From Afipia sp049747295 (lineage in GTDB: Bacteria > Pseudomonadota > Alphaproteobacteria > Rhizobiales > Xanthobacteraceae): a stretch of 64,000 nt of DNA. Location of the stretch: assembly GCF_049747295.1 (NCBI RefSeq), contig NZ_JBMHJM010000001.1, positions 2,294,001 through 2,358,000 on the forward strand, read 5' to 3'. Below are positions 1-9,304 of the stretch, piece by piece (the first letter of the stretch is position 1; the number at the start of each line of letters is the position of its first letter). The notes under the pieces are model-generated. The model saw nothing but the letters and a program-made list of their open reading frames with translations. It ran no database searches and was not told where the DNA came from. The position numbers and the translations under genes are program-made.

Positions 1-13
1 AGGCAGGCGCCAG

Positions 14-637
14 TTACTTCGCCGTGTCGACCACGGACGCCACAGTCGCATCGGCGTTGAGGCGATAGATCACCGGCGTGCCGGTGGCGAGTTCGCGCTT
101 CAGGATCTGCTCCGGTGTCAGTTTTTCCAGCACCATGATGAGTGCGCGCAGCGAATTGCCGTGCGCTGCAACCAGCGTCCGCTCACCACGCAGCACGCAC
201 GGCAAGATCTCCTGCACAAAATACGGCAGTGTGCGCGCCAGTGTGTCCTTGAGACTTTCGCCGCCCGGCGGCGGGACGTCATAGGAGCGGCGCCAGATCA
301 GCACCTGCTCCTCGCCCCATTTCGCACGCGCGTCGTCCTTGTTCAGGCCGGACAGATCGCCGTAATCGCGCTCGTTGAGAGCCAGATTTTTTGTCACTGG
401 AATATTCGTCTGGCCCATTTCCTTCAGCGCCAGATCCAGCGTGTGCTGCGCGCGCGTGAGCGCCGACGTGAACGCAACATCGAACGACAGGCCAAGCTCT
501 TTCAGCTTTCGTCCCGCCTGCACCGCTTCTTTGACCCCGAGCTCAGTCAGATCCGGATCTTTCCAGCCGGTGAAAAGATTTTTCAGGTTCCATTCGCTCT
601 GGCCGTGACGCACGAGCACGAGAAGACGATCGCTCAT
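14..637 (-). CDS. gpmA: 2,3-bisphosphoglycerate-dependent phosphoglycerate mutase
   Basis: Interconverts 3- and 2-phosphoglycerate in glycolysis and gluconeogenesis in the cytosol. The protein of 207 residues opens with the histidine phosphatase signature LVRHGQSEWN, giving phospho-acceptor His11; Glu89 in NERDYGDLSG and His159 in AAHGNSLRAL complete the expected active site. At 207 residues it is the short alphaproteobacterial form; the E. coli enzyme has about 250. The reading frame stays open for 17 more codons upstream, but the family begins at the MSDRLLVLVRHG start used here. dapB ends 31 bases upstream on the same strand, so the two are probably cotranscribed. Confidence 0.95.
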   Translation of the reverse strand: MSDRLLVLVRHGQSEWNLKNLFTGWKDPDLTELGVKEAVQAGRKLKELGLSFDVAFTSALTRAQHTLDLALKEMGQTNIPVTKNLALNERDYGDLSGLNKDDARAKWGEEQVLIWRRSYDVPPPGGESLKDTLARTLPYFVQEILPCVLRGERTLVAAHGNSLRALIMVLEKLTPEQILKRELATGTPVIYRLNADATVASVVDTAK

Positions 638-668
638 TCTATGATTCCGATTTGGGATTGGGTTGGTT

Positions 669-1478
669 TCAACTGATGCCGAGGACATCGGTCATGGTGT
701 AGAAGCCCGGCTTCTTGTCCCGCGCCCACATGGCGGCCTTCAGCGCCCCTCGTGCGAAGATCATGCGGTCCTCGGCCTTATGCGCCAGCTCAATGCGTTC
801 ATAGGGGCCCGCAAAAATGACCGAGTGATCGCCGGTGACCGTGCCGCCACGCAGGGTCGCAAAGCCGATATCACCGGGATTGCGCGGACCGGTGTAGCCA
901 TCGCGGGCACGCACCGATCGCTGCGCCAGATCGATGCCTCGGCCTTCTGCAGCCGCTTGACCCAACAGATACGCGGTGCCGGATGGGGCATCGATCTTCG
1001 CCTTGTGATGCATCTCGATGATCTCGATGTCGAAATCCTCATCGAGCGACTTCGCAACCTGCTTCACCAGTGCGGCGAGCAGATTGACGCCAAGGCTCAT
1101 ATTGCCGGACTGCACAACGATGGCCTGCGAAGTGACACTTCGGATCACGGCGTTGTCGGAAGCCGAAAGACCCGTGGTCCCGATGACGTGGACGAGACCG
1201 CGCTGGGCCGCGATGGCCACATTGGCGATGGTCGCGGCCGGGACCGTGAAATCGAGGATGCCGTCAGCGTCCTTGGAGAGGCTCCACAGATCGCAGGACA
1301 GTTCGACACCACTGGCCGGGAGGCCCGCCAATACGCCGGCATCCTGCCCGAGCAATTCGGAACCCGGCGCCTCCAACGCACCGGTGACCACCGCGCCGGG
1401 TGTCTCCGAAATGGCTCGGATCAGGGCCCGGCCCATCCGTCCACCAGCTCCCGCAACGATCAACCGCATATCGGACAT
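669..1478 (-). CDS. dapB: 4-hydroxy-tetrahydrodipicolinate reductase
   Basis: Reduces 4-hydroxy-tetrahydrodipicolinate with NAD(P)H in the diaminopimelate/lysine pathway, which also supplies peptidoglycan. The 269-residue length is normal. The N-terminal Rossmann motif GAGGRMGR lies at residues 10-17. The substrate-binding and catalytic region EMHHKAKIDAPSGTA, with His157/His158, Lys161 and GTA at 167-169, is intact. It lies immediately upstream of gpmA on the minus strand. Confidence 0.96.
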   Translation of the reverse strand: MSDMRLIVAGAGGRMGRALIRAISETPGAVVTGALEAPGSELLGQDAGVLAGLPASGVELSCDLWSLSKDADGILDFTVPAATIANVAIAAQRGLVHVIGTTGLSASDNAVIRSVTSQAIVVQSGNMSLGVNLLAALVKQVAKSLDEDFDIEIIEMHHKAKIDAPSGTAYLLGQAAAEGRGIDLAQRSVRARDGYTGPRNPGDIGFATLRGGTVTGDHSVIFAGPYERIELAHKAEDRMIFARGALKAAMWARDKKPGFYTMTDVLGIS

Positions 1479-1563
1479 TGCTCAACCCTCTGAAGATATT
1501 GAGGGTATAGCGGGCGAGCCGGGGCTTGTCAGCCCACCCGTACAGGATCGGGGAGGAAGAAGC

Positions 1564-1869
1564 TCAGGGCTGCTGGCCGTCATAGCCCTCGATGATGATG
1601 ATTTCGCCATTGGAATGGGGGGCGCGCTTCGCCACCAGCGCCTGATATTCAGGCGAATGATAGCAAGCGAGTGCGGTCTCGTAGTCCTTGAATTCAATGA
1701 CGACATTGCGCGAGCGCGCCGGGCCTTCATGCGCCTCGTGCTGTCCGCCGCGCACCAGAAACTTCGCACCGTATTTTTTAAACACCGCTCCGTTGTGCGC
1801 GACGTAGTCATTCTTGTAACCATCGAGGTCGTGCACATCGATGCGCGCGACCCAATATCCCTTCGCCAT
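1564..1869 (-). CDS. DUF1330 family protein
   Basis: A 101-residue cytosolic protein of the DUF1330 family, a dimeric alpha/beta-barrel (ferredoxin-like) fold of unknown role. Family features are the start MAKGYWVARIDV, the central block RGGQHEAHEG, VVIEFKDYETALACYHSPEYQ, and the acidic end. The ATG at 1869 is chosen over a longer open frame because AGGAGA lies 5 bases before it and the upstream residues are arginine-rich and unlike the family. It follows pyrF closely on the minus strand. No function is assigned. Confidence 0.88.
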   Translation of the reverse strand: MAKGYWVARIDVHDLDGYKNDYVAHNGAVFKKYGAKFLVRGGQHEAHEGPARSRNVVIEFKDYETALACYHSPEYQALVAKRAPHSNGEIIIIEGYDGQQP

Positions 1870-1888
1870 TTGCGTCTCCTGTTTTGAA

Positions 1889-2599
1889 CTACCCGCCGGC
1901 CTGAGCAATTTCGGCGACGATGGCCTCCGCCGCCGCCTTCGGATCGGAAGCCGCCACAACCGGACGACCGACAACAAGATAATCCGCGCCGGCCGCGATG
2001 GCGCGGGCCGGCGTCATAACCCGCTTCTGATCGCCGACATCACTGCCCGCAGGCCGGATGCCCGGCGTTACCAGATTCATGCCGGCTCCAATAATGCCAC
2101 GCAGATTGGCGGCCTCTTCACCCGAGCACACCAGACCGTCGACACCGATCGCTTGTGCCTGTCGGGCGCGCAATTCGACCAGGTCGGCAACACCCGGCCG
2201 ATAGCCCGCCTGCTGAAGGTCATTGTTGTCGTACGATGTGAGGACCGTCACTGCGAGAATTTTCAGGGAAGATCCGGCACGTGCTTCGACCGCCGCCTTC
2301 ATGGTTTGCGGATAGGCATGCACCGTCAGAAATGTCGCGCCCTGTTTGGCGATACTCTCGACGCCCTTGGCAACTGTGTTGCCGATATCGTGCAGCTTGA
2401 GATCGATAAAGACTTTTTTGCCCCGATCGGCGAGCTTGGCAACCATCGGCAAGCCACCGGCGTAGGCGAGCTGATAACCGATCTTGTAGAAGGTCACGCT
2501 ATCGCCGATCCGATCAATCAGCGCTTCCGCAGCCTCGACGCTCGAGAGATCAAGCGCAACGATCAGACGATCGCGCGTGGCAATATTTGTAGATGTCAT
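1889..2599 (-). CDS. pyrF: orotidine 5'-phosphate decarboxylase
   Basis: Converts OMP to UMP, the last step of de novo pyrimidine synthesis. The TIM-barrel protein has 236 residues. The substrate Asp17 lies in VALDLSS, and the catalytic Asp66-x-Lys68-x-x-Asp71 array is in FIDLKLHDIGNT. The phosphate-binding C-terminal part VTPGIRP...GADYLVVGRPV is present. It lies 6 bases downstream of the FMN reductase gene and upstream of the DUF1330 gene, so these three probably form one transcript. Confidence 0.96.
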   Translation of the reverse strand: MTSTNIATRDRLIVALDLSSVEAAEALIDRIGDSVTFYKIGYQLAYAGGLPMVAKLADRGKKVFIDLKLHDIGNTVAKGVESIAKQGATFLTVHAYPQTMKAAVEARAGSSLKILAVTVLTSYDNNDLQQAGYRPGVADLVELRARQAQAIGVDGLVCSGEEAANLRGIIGAGMNLVTPGIRPAGSDVGDQKRVMTPARAIAAGADYLVVGRPVVAASDPKAAAEAIVAEIAQAGG

Positions 2600-2605
2600 C
2601 CCACC

Positions 2606-3187
2606 TCACATCATTCGTTGCGCGACATCGATCAGCTGCCGCATGGCACCCCGAAGCAAATCTGCATCGTTTGGATCTTTCAAGGCACCCATGTCATCGA
2701 AAGCTTCAGCCGCGCGCGATAACGCGACCTGCTTCGGAACAACCGTCGCCCCGCATCCAAGCATCAGAATCTGCCGGAGCGCCATCAGCACACGCACGCC
2801 GCCGAACTTTCCGTTTGACGCTGCGCCGATTGCGAACGCGCGCTCGCGAAATACCTGCCCGAGCGGTTCTCCGCGTTCACGCACCCGCGTGACCCAGTCG
2901 ATGGCGTTCTTCAGAAGCGGCGGCACCGACGAATTGTATTCGGGGCTGACAATAAACACGCCGTGATGTGCACCGATCATGTTCTTCAGATCAACGGCGG
3001 CTTTTGGGGCGCCGGAATTCACCTCGAGATCTCCATCGTAAATCGGCAACGGATAGTCGCCGAGCGAGATCAGCGTGGCATCTACATCCGCCAATACCAA
3101 TTCCTTGATGGCCGCGGCCGCCAGCTGCGCATTGTAAGAGCCGGTGCGCACGGAGCCTGGAATGACGAGAATTTTGAGAGCGGCCAT
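2606..3187 (-). CDS. NADPH-dependent FMN reductase family protein
   Basis: Flavodoxin-like NAD(P)H:flavin or quinone reductase of the YieF/ChrR/azoreductase type, 193 residues. The FMN phosphate loop is GSVRTGSYN at residues 11-19, and the second flavin contact is SPEYNSSVPP starting at Ser81. Such enzymes reduce quinones, chromate or azo compounds; the physiological substrate cannot be read from sequence. It heads the small minus-strand group with pyrF. Composite hairpin element 1 lies about 80 bases upstream. Confidence 0.85.
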   Translation of the reverse strand: MAALKILVIPGSVRTGSYNAQLAAAAIKELVLADVDATLISLGDYPLPIYDGDLEVNSGAPKAAVDLKNMIGAHHGVFIVSPEYNSSVPPLLKNAIDWVTRVRERGEPLGQVFRERAFAIGAASNGKFGGVRVLMALRQILMLGCGATVVPKQVALSRAAEAFDDMGALKDPNDADLLRGAMRQLIDVAQRMM

Positions 3188-3269
3188 GACATCCTATCGC
3201 CCGCCCAGCGTGGCGTCTCGCCCGAGGCGTGCGAGATTTATAGCTTGGCAGAGTCAGAGACGCAAAACG

Positions 3270-3436
3270 CTAGTGGTCCGATTCTAACATTCGCATCCCG
3301 TTTCAGCAGGCGCCTTCTGCGAATGTTAGAATCACGGGACCACTAGCAAATATAAATTTCTAGTGGAGTTTTGGATTTGACATTCGCTCACGAACTCGCA
3401 GCCAAGTGGTAGCGAATGTCAAATCCACTCCACTAG
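3270..3436. repeat. Two-hairpin CTAG-bounded element, copy 1
   Basis: Two imperfect inverted repeats of 77 bp each (3270-3346 and 3360-3436) joined by a 13-nt AT-rich spacer. Each begins with CTAGTGG and ends with CCACTAG. In the first, the arm GATTCTAACATTCGCA returns as its exact complement, with a 3-nt bulge near the outer end. The second has GGATTTGACATTCGCT with its complement. It fills the gap between the FMN reductase gene and the methyltransferase gene, both on the minus strand. Confidence 0.85.
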
Positions 3437-3446
3437 CAGAAAGGGG

Positions 3447-4046
3447 TTAGCCTTTGCGGTAAACCCAAACACGCGCCGGCGGCAGATTCATCCAGATGCG
3501 CTCGGACGCCTGCGTGTGAACGCCCGGCAACGACTTCGGGATCGGCGGCGCCACTGAATACGTAAACTGGATGAACGGCGCACCGTGCTCGAGCTTCAAG
3601 AACGCGTCCCGCATCAGCTTCATGCGGATCATCATCGGCTTGGTGACGAGAGGCAGGCCGGACACCATGGCCGCCGCAGGCTGACGCAATTCGGCTAACG
3701 TCTGATCGAGGTTATAGGCATCGCCCTGAATGACGGTCGCTTGCGGATAACGCTCGCGCAACAGCGCGCAAAAACCGGGATCGAATTCCACCAGCAGAAG
3801 ACGTTTTTCGCCGACGCCGCGCGCGATCAGCGCATCGGTGATCGCGCCCGTGCCTGGACCCAGTTCGATGACAGGTGCGGTTGATTGAATATCGACATAA
3901 CGGGCGACAGTGCGGGCCAATACCTTGCCTGATGGCATCACCGCGCCGACGTGCAATGGCTTTTCAATCCAAGAGCGAAGAAAACGAACTTCGTCATCGA
4001 GACGAAGCGGCTTTTTCAGCGCACGCGCAGAGGATTGGGGGGCCAT
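3447..4046 (-). CDS. phospholipid N-methyltransferase, PmtA-like
   Basis: SAM-dependent methyltransferase of 199 residues, resembling rhizobial PmtA, which methylates phosphatidylethanolamine towards phosphatidylcholine at the membrane. SAM motif I is VIELGPGTG (residues 59-67), followed by LLLVEFDPGF and a motif IV-like VSGLPLVTKP in which the usual N/S-x-P-P is replaced. The C-terminus (FTYSVAPPIPK) is typical of the group. The ATG at 4046 has GGAAG 5 bases upstream; a TTG 13 codons earlier has poorer spacing. KsgA-like rRNA methyltransferases share the fold, so the lipid role is inferred. Confidence 0.75.
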   Translation of the reverse strand: MAPQSSARALKKPLRLDDEVRFLRSWIEKPLHVGAVMPSGKVLARTVARYVDIQSTAPVIELGPGTGAITDALIARGVGEKRLLLVEFDPGFCALLRERYPQATVIQGDAYNLDQTLAELRQPAAAMVSGLPLVTKPMMIRMKLMRDAFLKLEHGAPFIQFTYSVAPPIPKSLPGVHTQASERIWMNLPPARVWVYRKG

Positions 4047-4136
4047 GGCACTTCCAAGAAGCCCGTGAATGGGCGGGGACGTCAAACTTCCTTCACAAAG
4101 GGGTACAGGCGCAAGCGAAAACCGTCAAGGATTGGC

Positions 4137-5273
4137 CTACGCAGTACCGGTTCGATTGCCAAAGAAGTCCTTGACCATCTTGAAGAATCCGGCGGCCTCA
4201 GGCTGCGTTTCACCGGATGAAAGCTTCTCGAATTCAGCCAGCAATTCTTTCTGTTTCTTCGTCAAATTCTGCGGCGTCTCCACCACAACCTGGACATACA
4301 TGTCCCCCGTCTGCCGAGAACGCAATACAGGCATGCCCTTCGATGCGATCCGGAAACGGCGACCGGATTGAGTCCCCGCCGGGACCTTCACTTTGGTTTT
4401 GCCCTTGTCGATGGTCGGCACTTCAAATTCACCTCCCACCGCCGCCGTCACCATCGATACCGGGACGCGGCAATGCAGATCAGCACCGTCACGCTGGAAG
4501 AACTTGTGCGCCACCAGCGACAGGAAAATGTACAGGTCGCCCGGAGGACCGCCCATCACACCGGCTTCGCCTTCGCCCGCGAGCCGAATGCGGGTGCCGT
4601 CCTCGACGCCCGGCGGAATATTCACCGACAACGTGCGATCGCGTGTGACCCGGCCCGTGCCGGAGCATGAAGGGCATGGGCTTTCGATCATCTGGCCGCG
4701 ACCCTGGCATCCAGGGCAGGTGCGCTCCAGCGTGAAGAAGCCTTGCGCCTGACGAACGCGGCCGGCGCCGCCACACATCGAGCAGACCTTCGGCTTGGTG
4801 CCGGCCTTGGCGCCGGTGCCGGAGCAGGGCTCGCACGTCACAGCGACCGGAATATCAATCTGGGCCGTCTTGCCGAGGAAGGCTTCCTCCAGCGTGATTT
4901 CCATATTGTAGCGCAGGTCCGCGCCGCGCTCGCGGCCGCCGCGGCCACCGCGTTGTCCGGCCATGCCGAACAGGTCCTCGAAAATATCGGAGAACGACGA
5001 GGCAAAGCCCGCCCCGAAGCCGTGGGCCTGACCACCGCCGCCGCCCTGCTCAAACGCAGCATGGCCGTAGCGATCGTAGGCAGCGCGCTTGTTGCTGTCC
5101 TTCAGGACTTCGTAGGCTTCGCTGATTTCCTTGAACTTGTGTTCACAGGACGGATCACCCGGATTCTTGTCCGGATGCCATTTCATCGCAAGCTTGCGAA
5201 ACGCCGTCTTCAAGCCGGCGTCATCAATGCTGCGTTCGACTTCCAACGTCTCGTAGTAGCAGGTCTTAGACAT
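4137..5273 (-). CDS. dnaJ: chaperone protein DnaJ
   Basis: Co-chaperone that delivers unfolded clients to DnaK and stimulates its ATPase. The 378 residues hold a J-domain with HPD at residues 33-35, a Gly/Phe-rich linker (GGGGGQAHGFGAGF), and four CxxCxGxG zinc repeats (CEPCSGTG, CSMCGGAG, CPGCQGRG, CPSCSGTG), then the C-terminal client-binding beta domains. It lies 104 bases downstream of dnaK, but a strong intrinsic terminator sits in that gap, so it probably depends on read-through or its own promoter. Confidence 0.97.
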   Translation of the reverse strand: MSKTCYYETLEVERSIDDAGLKTAFRKLAMKWHPDKNPGDPSCEHKFKEISEAYEVLKDSNKRAAYDRYGHAAFEQGGGGGQAHGFGAGFASSFSDIFEDLFGMAGQRGGRGGRERGADLRYNMEITLEEAFLGKTAQIDIPVAVTCEPCSGTGAKAGTKPKVCSMCGGAGRVRQAQGFFTLERTCPGCQGRGQMIESPCPSCSGTGRVTRDRTLSVNIPPGVEDGTRIRLAGEGEAGVMGGPPGDLYIFLSLVAHKFFQRDGADLHCRVPVSMVTAAVGGEFEVPTIDKGKTKVKVPAGTQSGRRFRIASKGMPVLRSRQTGDMYVQVVVETPQNLTKKQKELLAEFEKLSSGETQPEAAGFFKMVKDFFGNRTGTA

Positions 5274-5333
5274 TGCAGATCTTGGATTTGCGAATCTGGG
5301 ACATGCGAATCTCGAAACTCAAGGCTTGCTCAA

Positions 5334-5361
5334 GAAAAACCTCCCCCGCAAACGGGGGAGG
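5334..5361 (-). terminator. Intrinsic terminator between dnaK and dnaJ
   Basis: Read on the minus strand, CCTCCCCCG and CGGGGGAGG form a perfect 9-bp GC-rich stem with a 4-nt loop (5340-5361), followed directly by TTTTTC. This is a textbook Rho-independent terminator placed just after the dnaK stop codon at 5378 and before dnaJ. Confidence 0.85.
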
Positions 5362-5377
5362 AATTCGGAGAAACGCG

Positions 5378-7279
<1,902 letters not shown>

Positions 7280-7379
7280 GGTCCGTCTACCCTTCCTTTT
7301 TCGGCCGGCTGGCTGGGCCCTGACGGCGCCCTAATCCATACCCCCATTATCAAATATCCGCGACATCGCGACGCTCCGC

Positions 7380-7411
7380 CTCATATAGGAGGGGGCCATA
7401 GCCCTGCAAGG
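7380..7411 (-). promoter_or_regulatory. RpoH (sigma-32) heat-shock promoter of dnaK
   Basis: On the minus strand CTTG (7407-7410) is followed after exactly 17 bases by CCTATATGAG (7380-7389). This matches every fixed base of the alphaproteobacterial RpoH consensus CTTG-N17/18-CyTATnTnnG. The predicted 5' leader of dnaK is about 90 nt. The rest of the gap 7280-7654 shows no gene; a decayed end of the CTAG hairpin repeat (GGGACACTAG) is visible at 7569-7578. Confidence 0.85.
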
Positions 7412-7654
7412 ACTGGCATAACAAACCGCAACGAAAATGAATTTTCATAGAGTCCTGCGCCGAATTAAGGCAGCCTCGGATGAGGAGCGGAGCCATAGGG
7501 TCATCCACTCCTCGCGTCTTTGTGCGTCAATTTGCAACGAATCGGGACTTGATCTGTTTGCCAGTCACGGGACACTAGCCCTCCGCCGCCATCCGCGACG
7601 GGTCCTTGCCGCATCGACCATCGAACGGCCCCAATAAAACACCAGTCAGGCTCC

Positions 7655-8599
7655 ATGAAAAAGCTCCTCTGCGCCTCCGCTAGCCCTGCTCTCGCCCTGC
7701 TCCTGCTTTTGGCACCGGCTGCAGCCGCCGATGCGGTTTTCCCGCCCGGCGCGCGGGTCGGAATGGTGCCGGCAGATGGCCTGACTGTTGCCAAAGAGTT
7801 CTTGGGTTTCGAGACCGAAGACAAGAAAGTCAAAGTCGGTATTGCGGAGATACCGTCTGCAGCTTTCACCGCCGTCGCGACGGCCGTGAAGGAGGGCAAA
7901 ACACCTCCCACAGGGCCCAAGCCTGAAAAATTCGAAACCGCGGCGGGATCGGCCTACATCACCACCGACACCGGCAAAGACGGTACAACCAATATCCAAT
8001 CATATTCGCTTATCATCCCAGGCACCGATCTGTTCTCGGGCTATGTCATTGCCCAAGTCCGCGGTGACGCTGCAAAGCCCGTCTCCGACGAAGCGATGCG
8101 CAAGATGCTGGCGTCAGCCACCATCCGCAAAGAGGTCCCTGTCGCCGAACAGCTCGGCCTGCTGCCGTTCAAAGTCAGCGAGCTCAGCAACTTCAAAACG
8201 GTCCGCACCCTCACACCGCGTTCGACCGTTTTGCTGACGGACGGAACCGAAGAAACGACCCTCGACGGCGCGCCCTACATGGTGATCGGTGTCGTGACAG
8301 GAACTCCGGCCCAGCCGGAGGATCGCGGGCGCTTCGCGCAGCAGGCTGCCGCGACGATTCCGGGCCTGCGTGATGCACGCATCACCTCGAACGAGCCTCT
8401 CCGGATCGAAGGCACGCCCGGCTTCGAGACCCGAATCGATGCCGTGACCGGCAAGAACGACACTCCGGTCACGGTTGTTCAGTGGCTGCGATTTGGCAGC
8501 GGTTCGGCGTTGCGGATCATCGCTAGCGCGACGCGCGAGGATTGGCCAAAAGCATTCCCGCGATTCCGCGCGGTGCGCGACGGCATCGATCCGCGTTGA
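7655..8599 (+). CDS. Secreted protein of unknown function
   Basis: I do not recognise a named family. The 314-residue product has a clear Sec signal peptide: MKK, then the hydrophobic run LALLLLLAPAAA, with probable cleavage after Ala-Ala-Ala-Asp near residue 25. The mature part is soluble, rich in Thr, Ala and Val, and has no further membrane segment, so a periplasmic location is inferred. It reads away from dnaK and converges on grpE, leaving a gap of 10 bases. The chaperone neighbourhood may be chance. Confidence 0.8.
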   Translation: MKKLLCASASPALALLLLLAPAAAADAVFPPGARVGMVPADGLTVAKEFLGFETEDKKVKVGIAEIPSAAFTAVATAVKEGKTPPTGPKPEKFETAAGSAYITTDTGKDGTTNIQSYSLIIPGTDLFSGYVIAQVRGDAAKPVSDEAMRKMLASATIRKEVPVAEQLGLLPFKVSELSNFKTVRTLTPRSTVLLTDGTEETTLDGAPYMVIGVVTGTPAQPEDRGRFAQQAAATIPGLRDARITSNEPLRIEGTPGFETRIDAVTGKNDTPVTVVQWLRFGSGSALRIIASATREDWPKAFPRFRAVRDGIDPR

Positions 8600-8609
8600 G
8601 CCTTAGCTC

Positions 8610-9215
8610 TTAGGTCTTCGGCCCACCTTTGGCGACACCCACCAGAGCGGGCCGAAGCACGCGCTCGCCGATCATGTAGCCGGCCTGCACGACCTGCAGG
8701 ACGGTCCCTGCCGGCACCGACGCATCTGGGATTTCGAACATCGCCTGCTGAAAATTGGGATCGAATTTCTGACCCAGTGGCTCAAGCTTCTGCACGCCGT
8801 TTTTCTCCAGCGTGTTGTGAAGCGAACGCTCGGTCAGTTCGACCCCTTCAATCAGCGCTTTAAGGCCAGCTTCCGCAGCTTCCTTCGCTTCGGCGGGAAC
8901 AGCATCGAGTGCGCGCTGCAGGTTGTCGGCAATATCCAGCACCTCGCGGGCGAACGATGAAATGCCGTAGGTCTTGGCGTTGGAGATTTCACGCTGGGTC
9001 TGCCTGCGCAGATTCTCCATCTCGGCAAGCGTGCGCAGCATCTTGTCCCGCGCATCTGCCGCTTCCTTTGCCAGAGCCTCTACAGACCCCTCTTCGGGAT
9101 CGTCAGGCATGACATAAGGCTTTGAGACCACAGGCTCCTTGTCGGTCACGGAGCCGTTCGCGCTCTCTTGCGCGATATTCTCCGACTGTTCCTTGCGCCC
9201 ACTGGTTCCGGCCAT
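8610..9215 (-). CDS. grpE: nucleotide exchange factor GrpE
   Basis: Releases ADP from DnaK and acts as a thermosensor. The 201 residues have an acidic disordered N-terminus, a long coiled-coil (DARDKMLRTLAEMENLRRQTQRE), the family block REVLDIADNLQRAL, and the C-terminal beta domain with GVQKLEPLGQKFDPNFQQAM and GYMIGERVLRPALVGVAKG. The ATG at 9215 is preferred over the adjacent GTG because AAGGG lies 7-8 bases before it. It follows hrcA on the same strand after about 90 bases, the usual hrcA-grpE order. Confidence 0.96.
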   Translation of the reverse strand: MAGTSGRKEQSENIAQESANGSVTDKEPVVSKPYVMPDDPEEGSVEALAKEAADARDKMLRTLAEMENLRRQTQREISNAKTYGISSFAREVLDIADNLQRALDAVPAEAKEAAEAGLKALIEGVELTERSLHNTLEKNGVQKLEPLGQKFDPNFQQAMFEIPDASVPAGTVLQVVQAGYMIGERVLRPALVGVAKGGPKT

Positions 9216-9304
9216 CACTCACCCTTTTTAGAAAATCGTCATCGATCATGCGGGAATTCCCCGCCGCATATCGTGGTTTAGGCACGAAAAATCAAGCGGT
9301 TCGA

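Noticed and set aside
3270..3436. Interpreting the hairpin elements as ordinary intrinsic terminators
   Set aside because: They have no T-tract, occur upstream as well as downstream of genes, come in pairs with a fixed spacer and recur with related sequence at unrelated loci.
4141..4160. Possible tRNA because of a GGTTCGA T-loop-like string
   Set aside because: The string lies in the 3' end of dnaJ and no cloverleaf or acceptor stem surrounds it. A similar string at about 60127 lies inside the aminotransferase gene.
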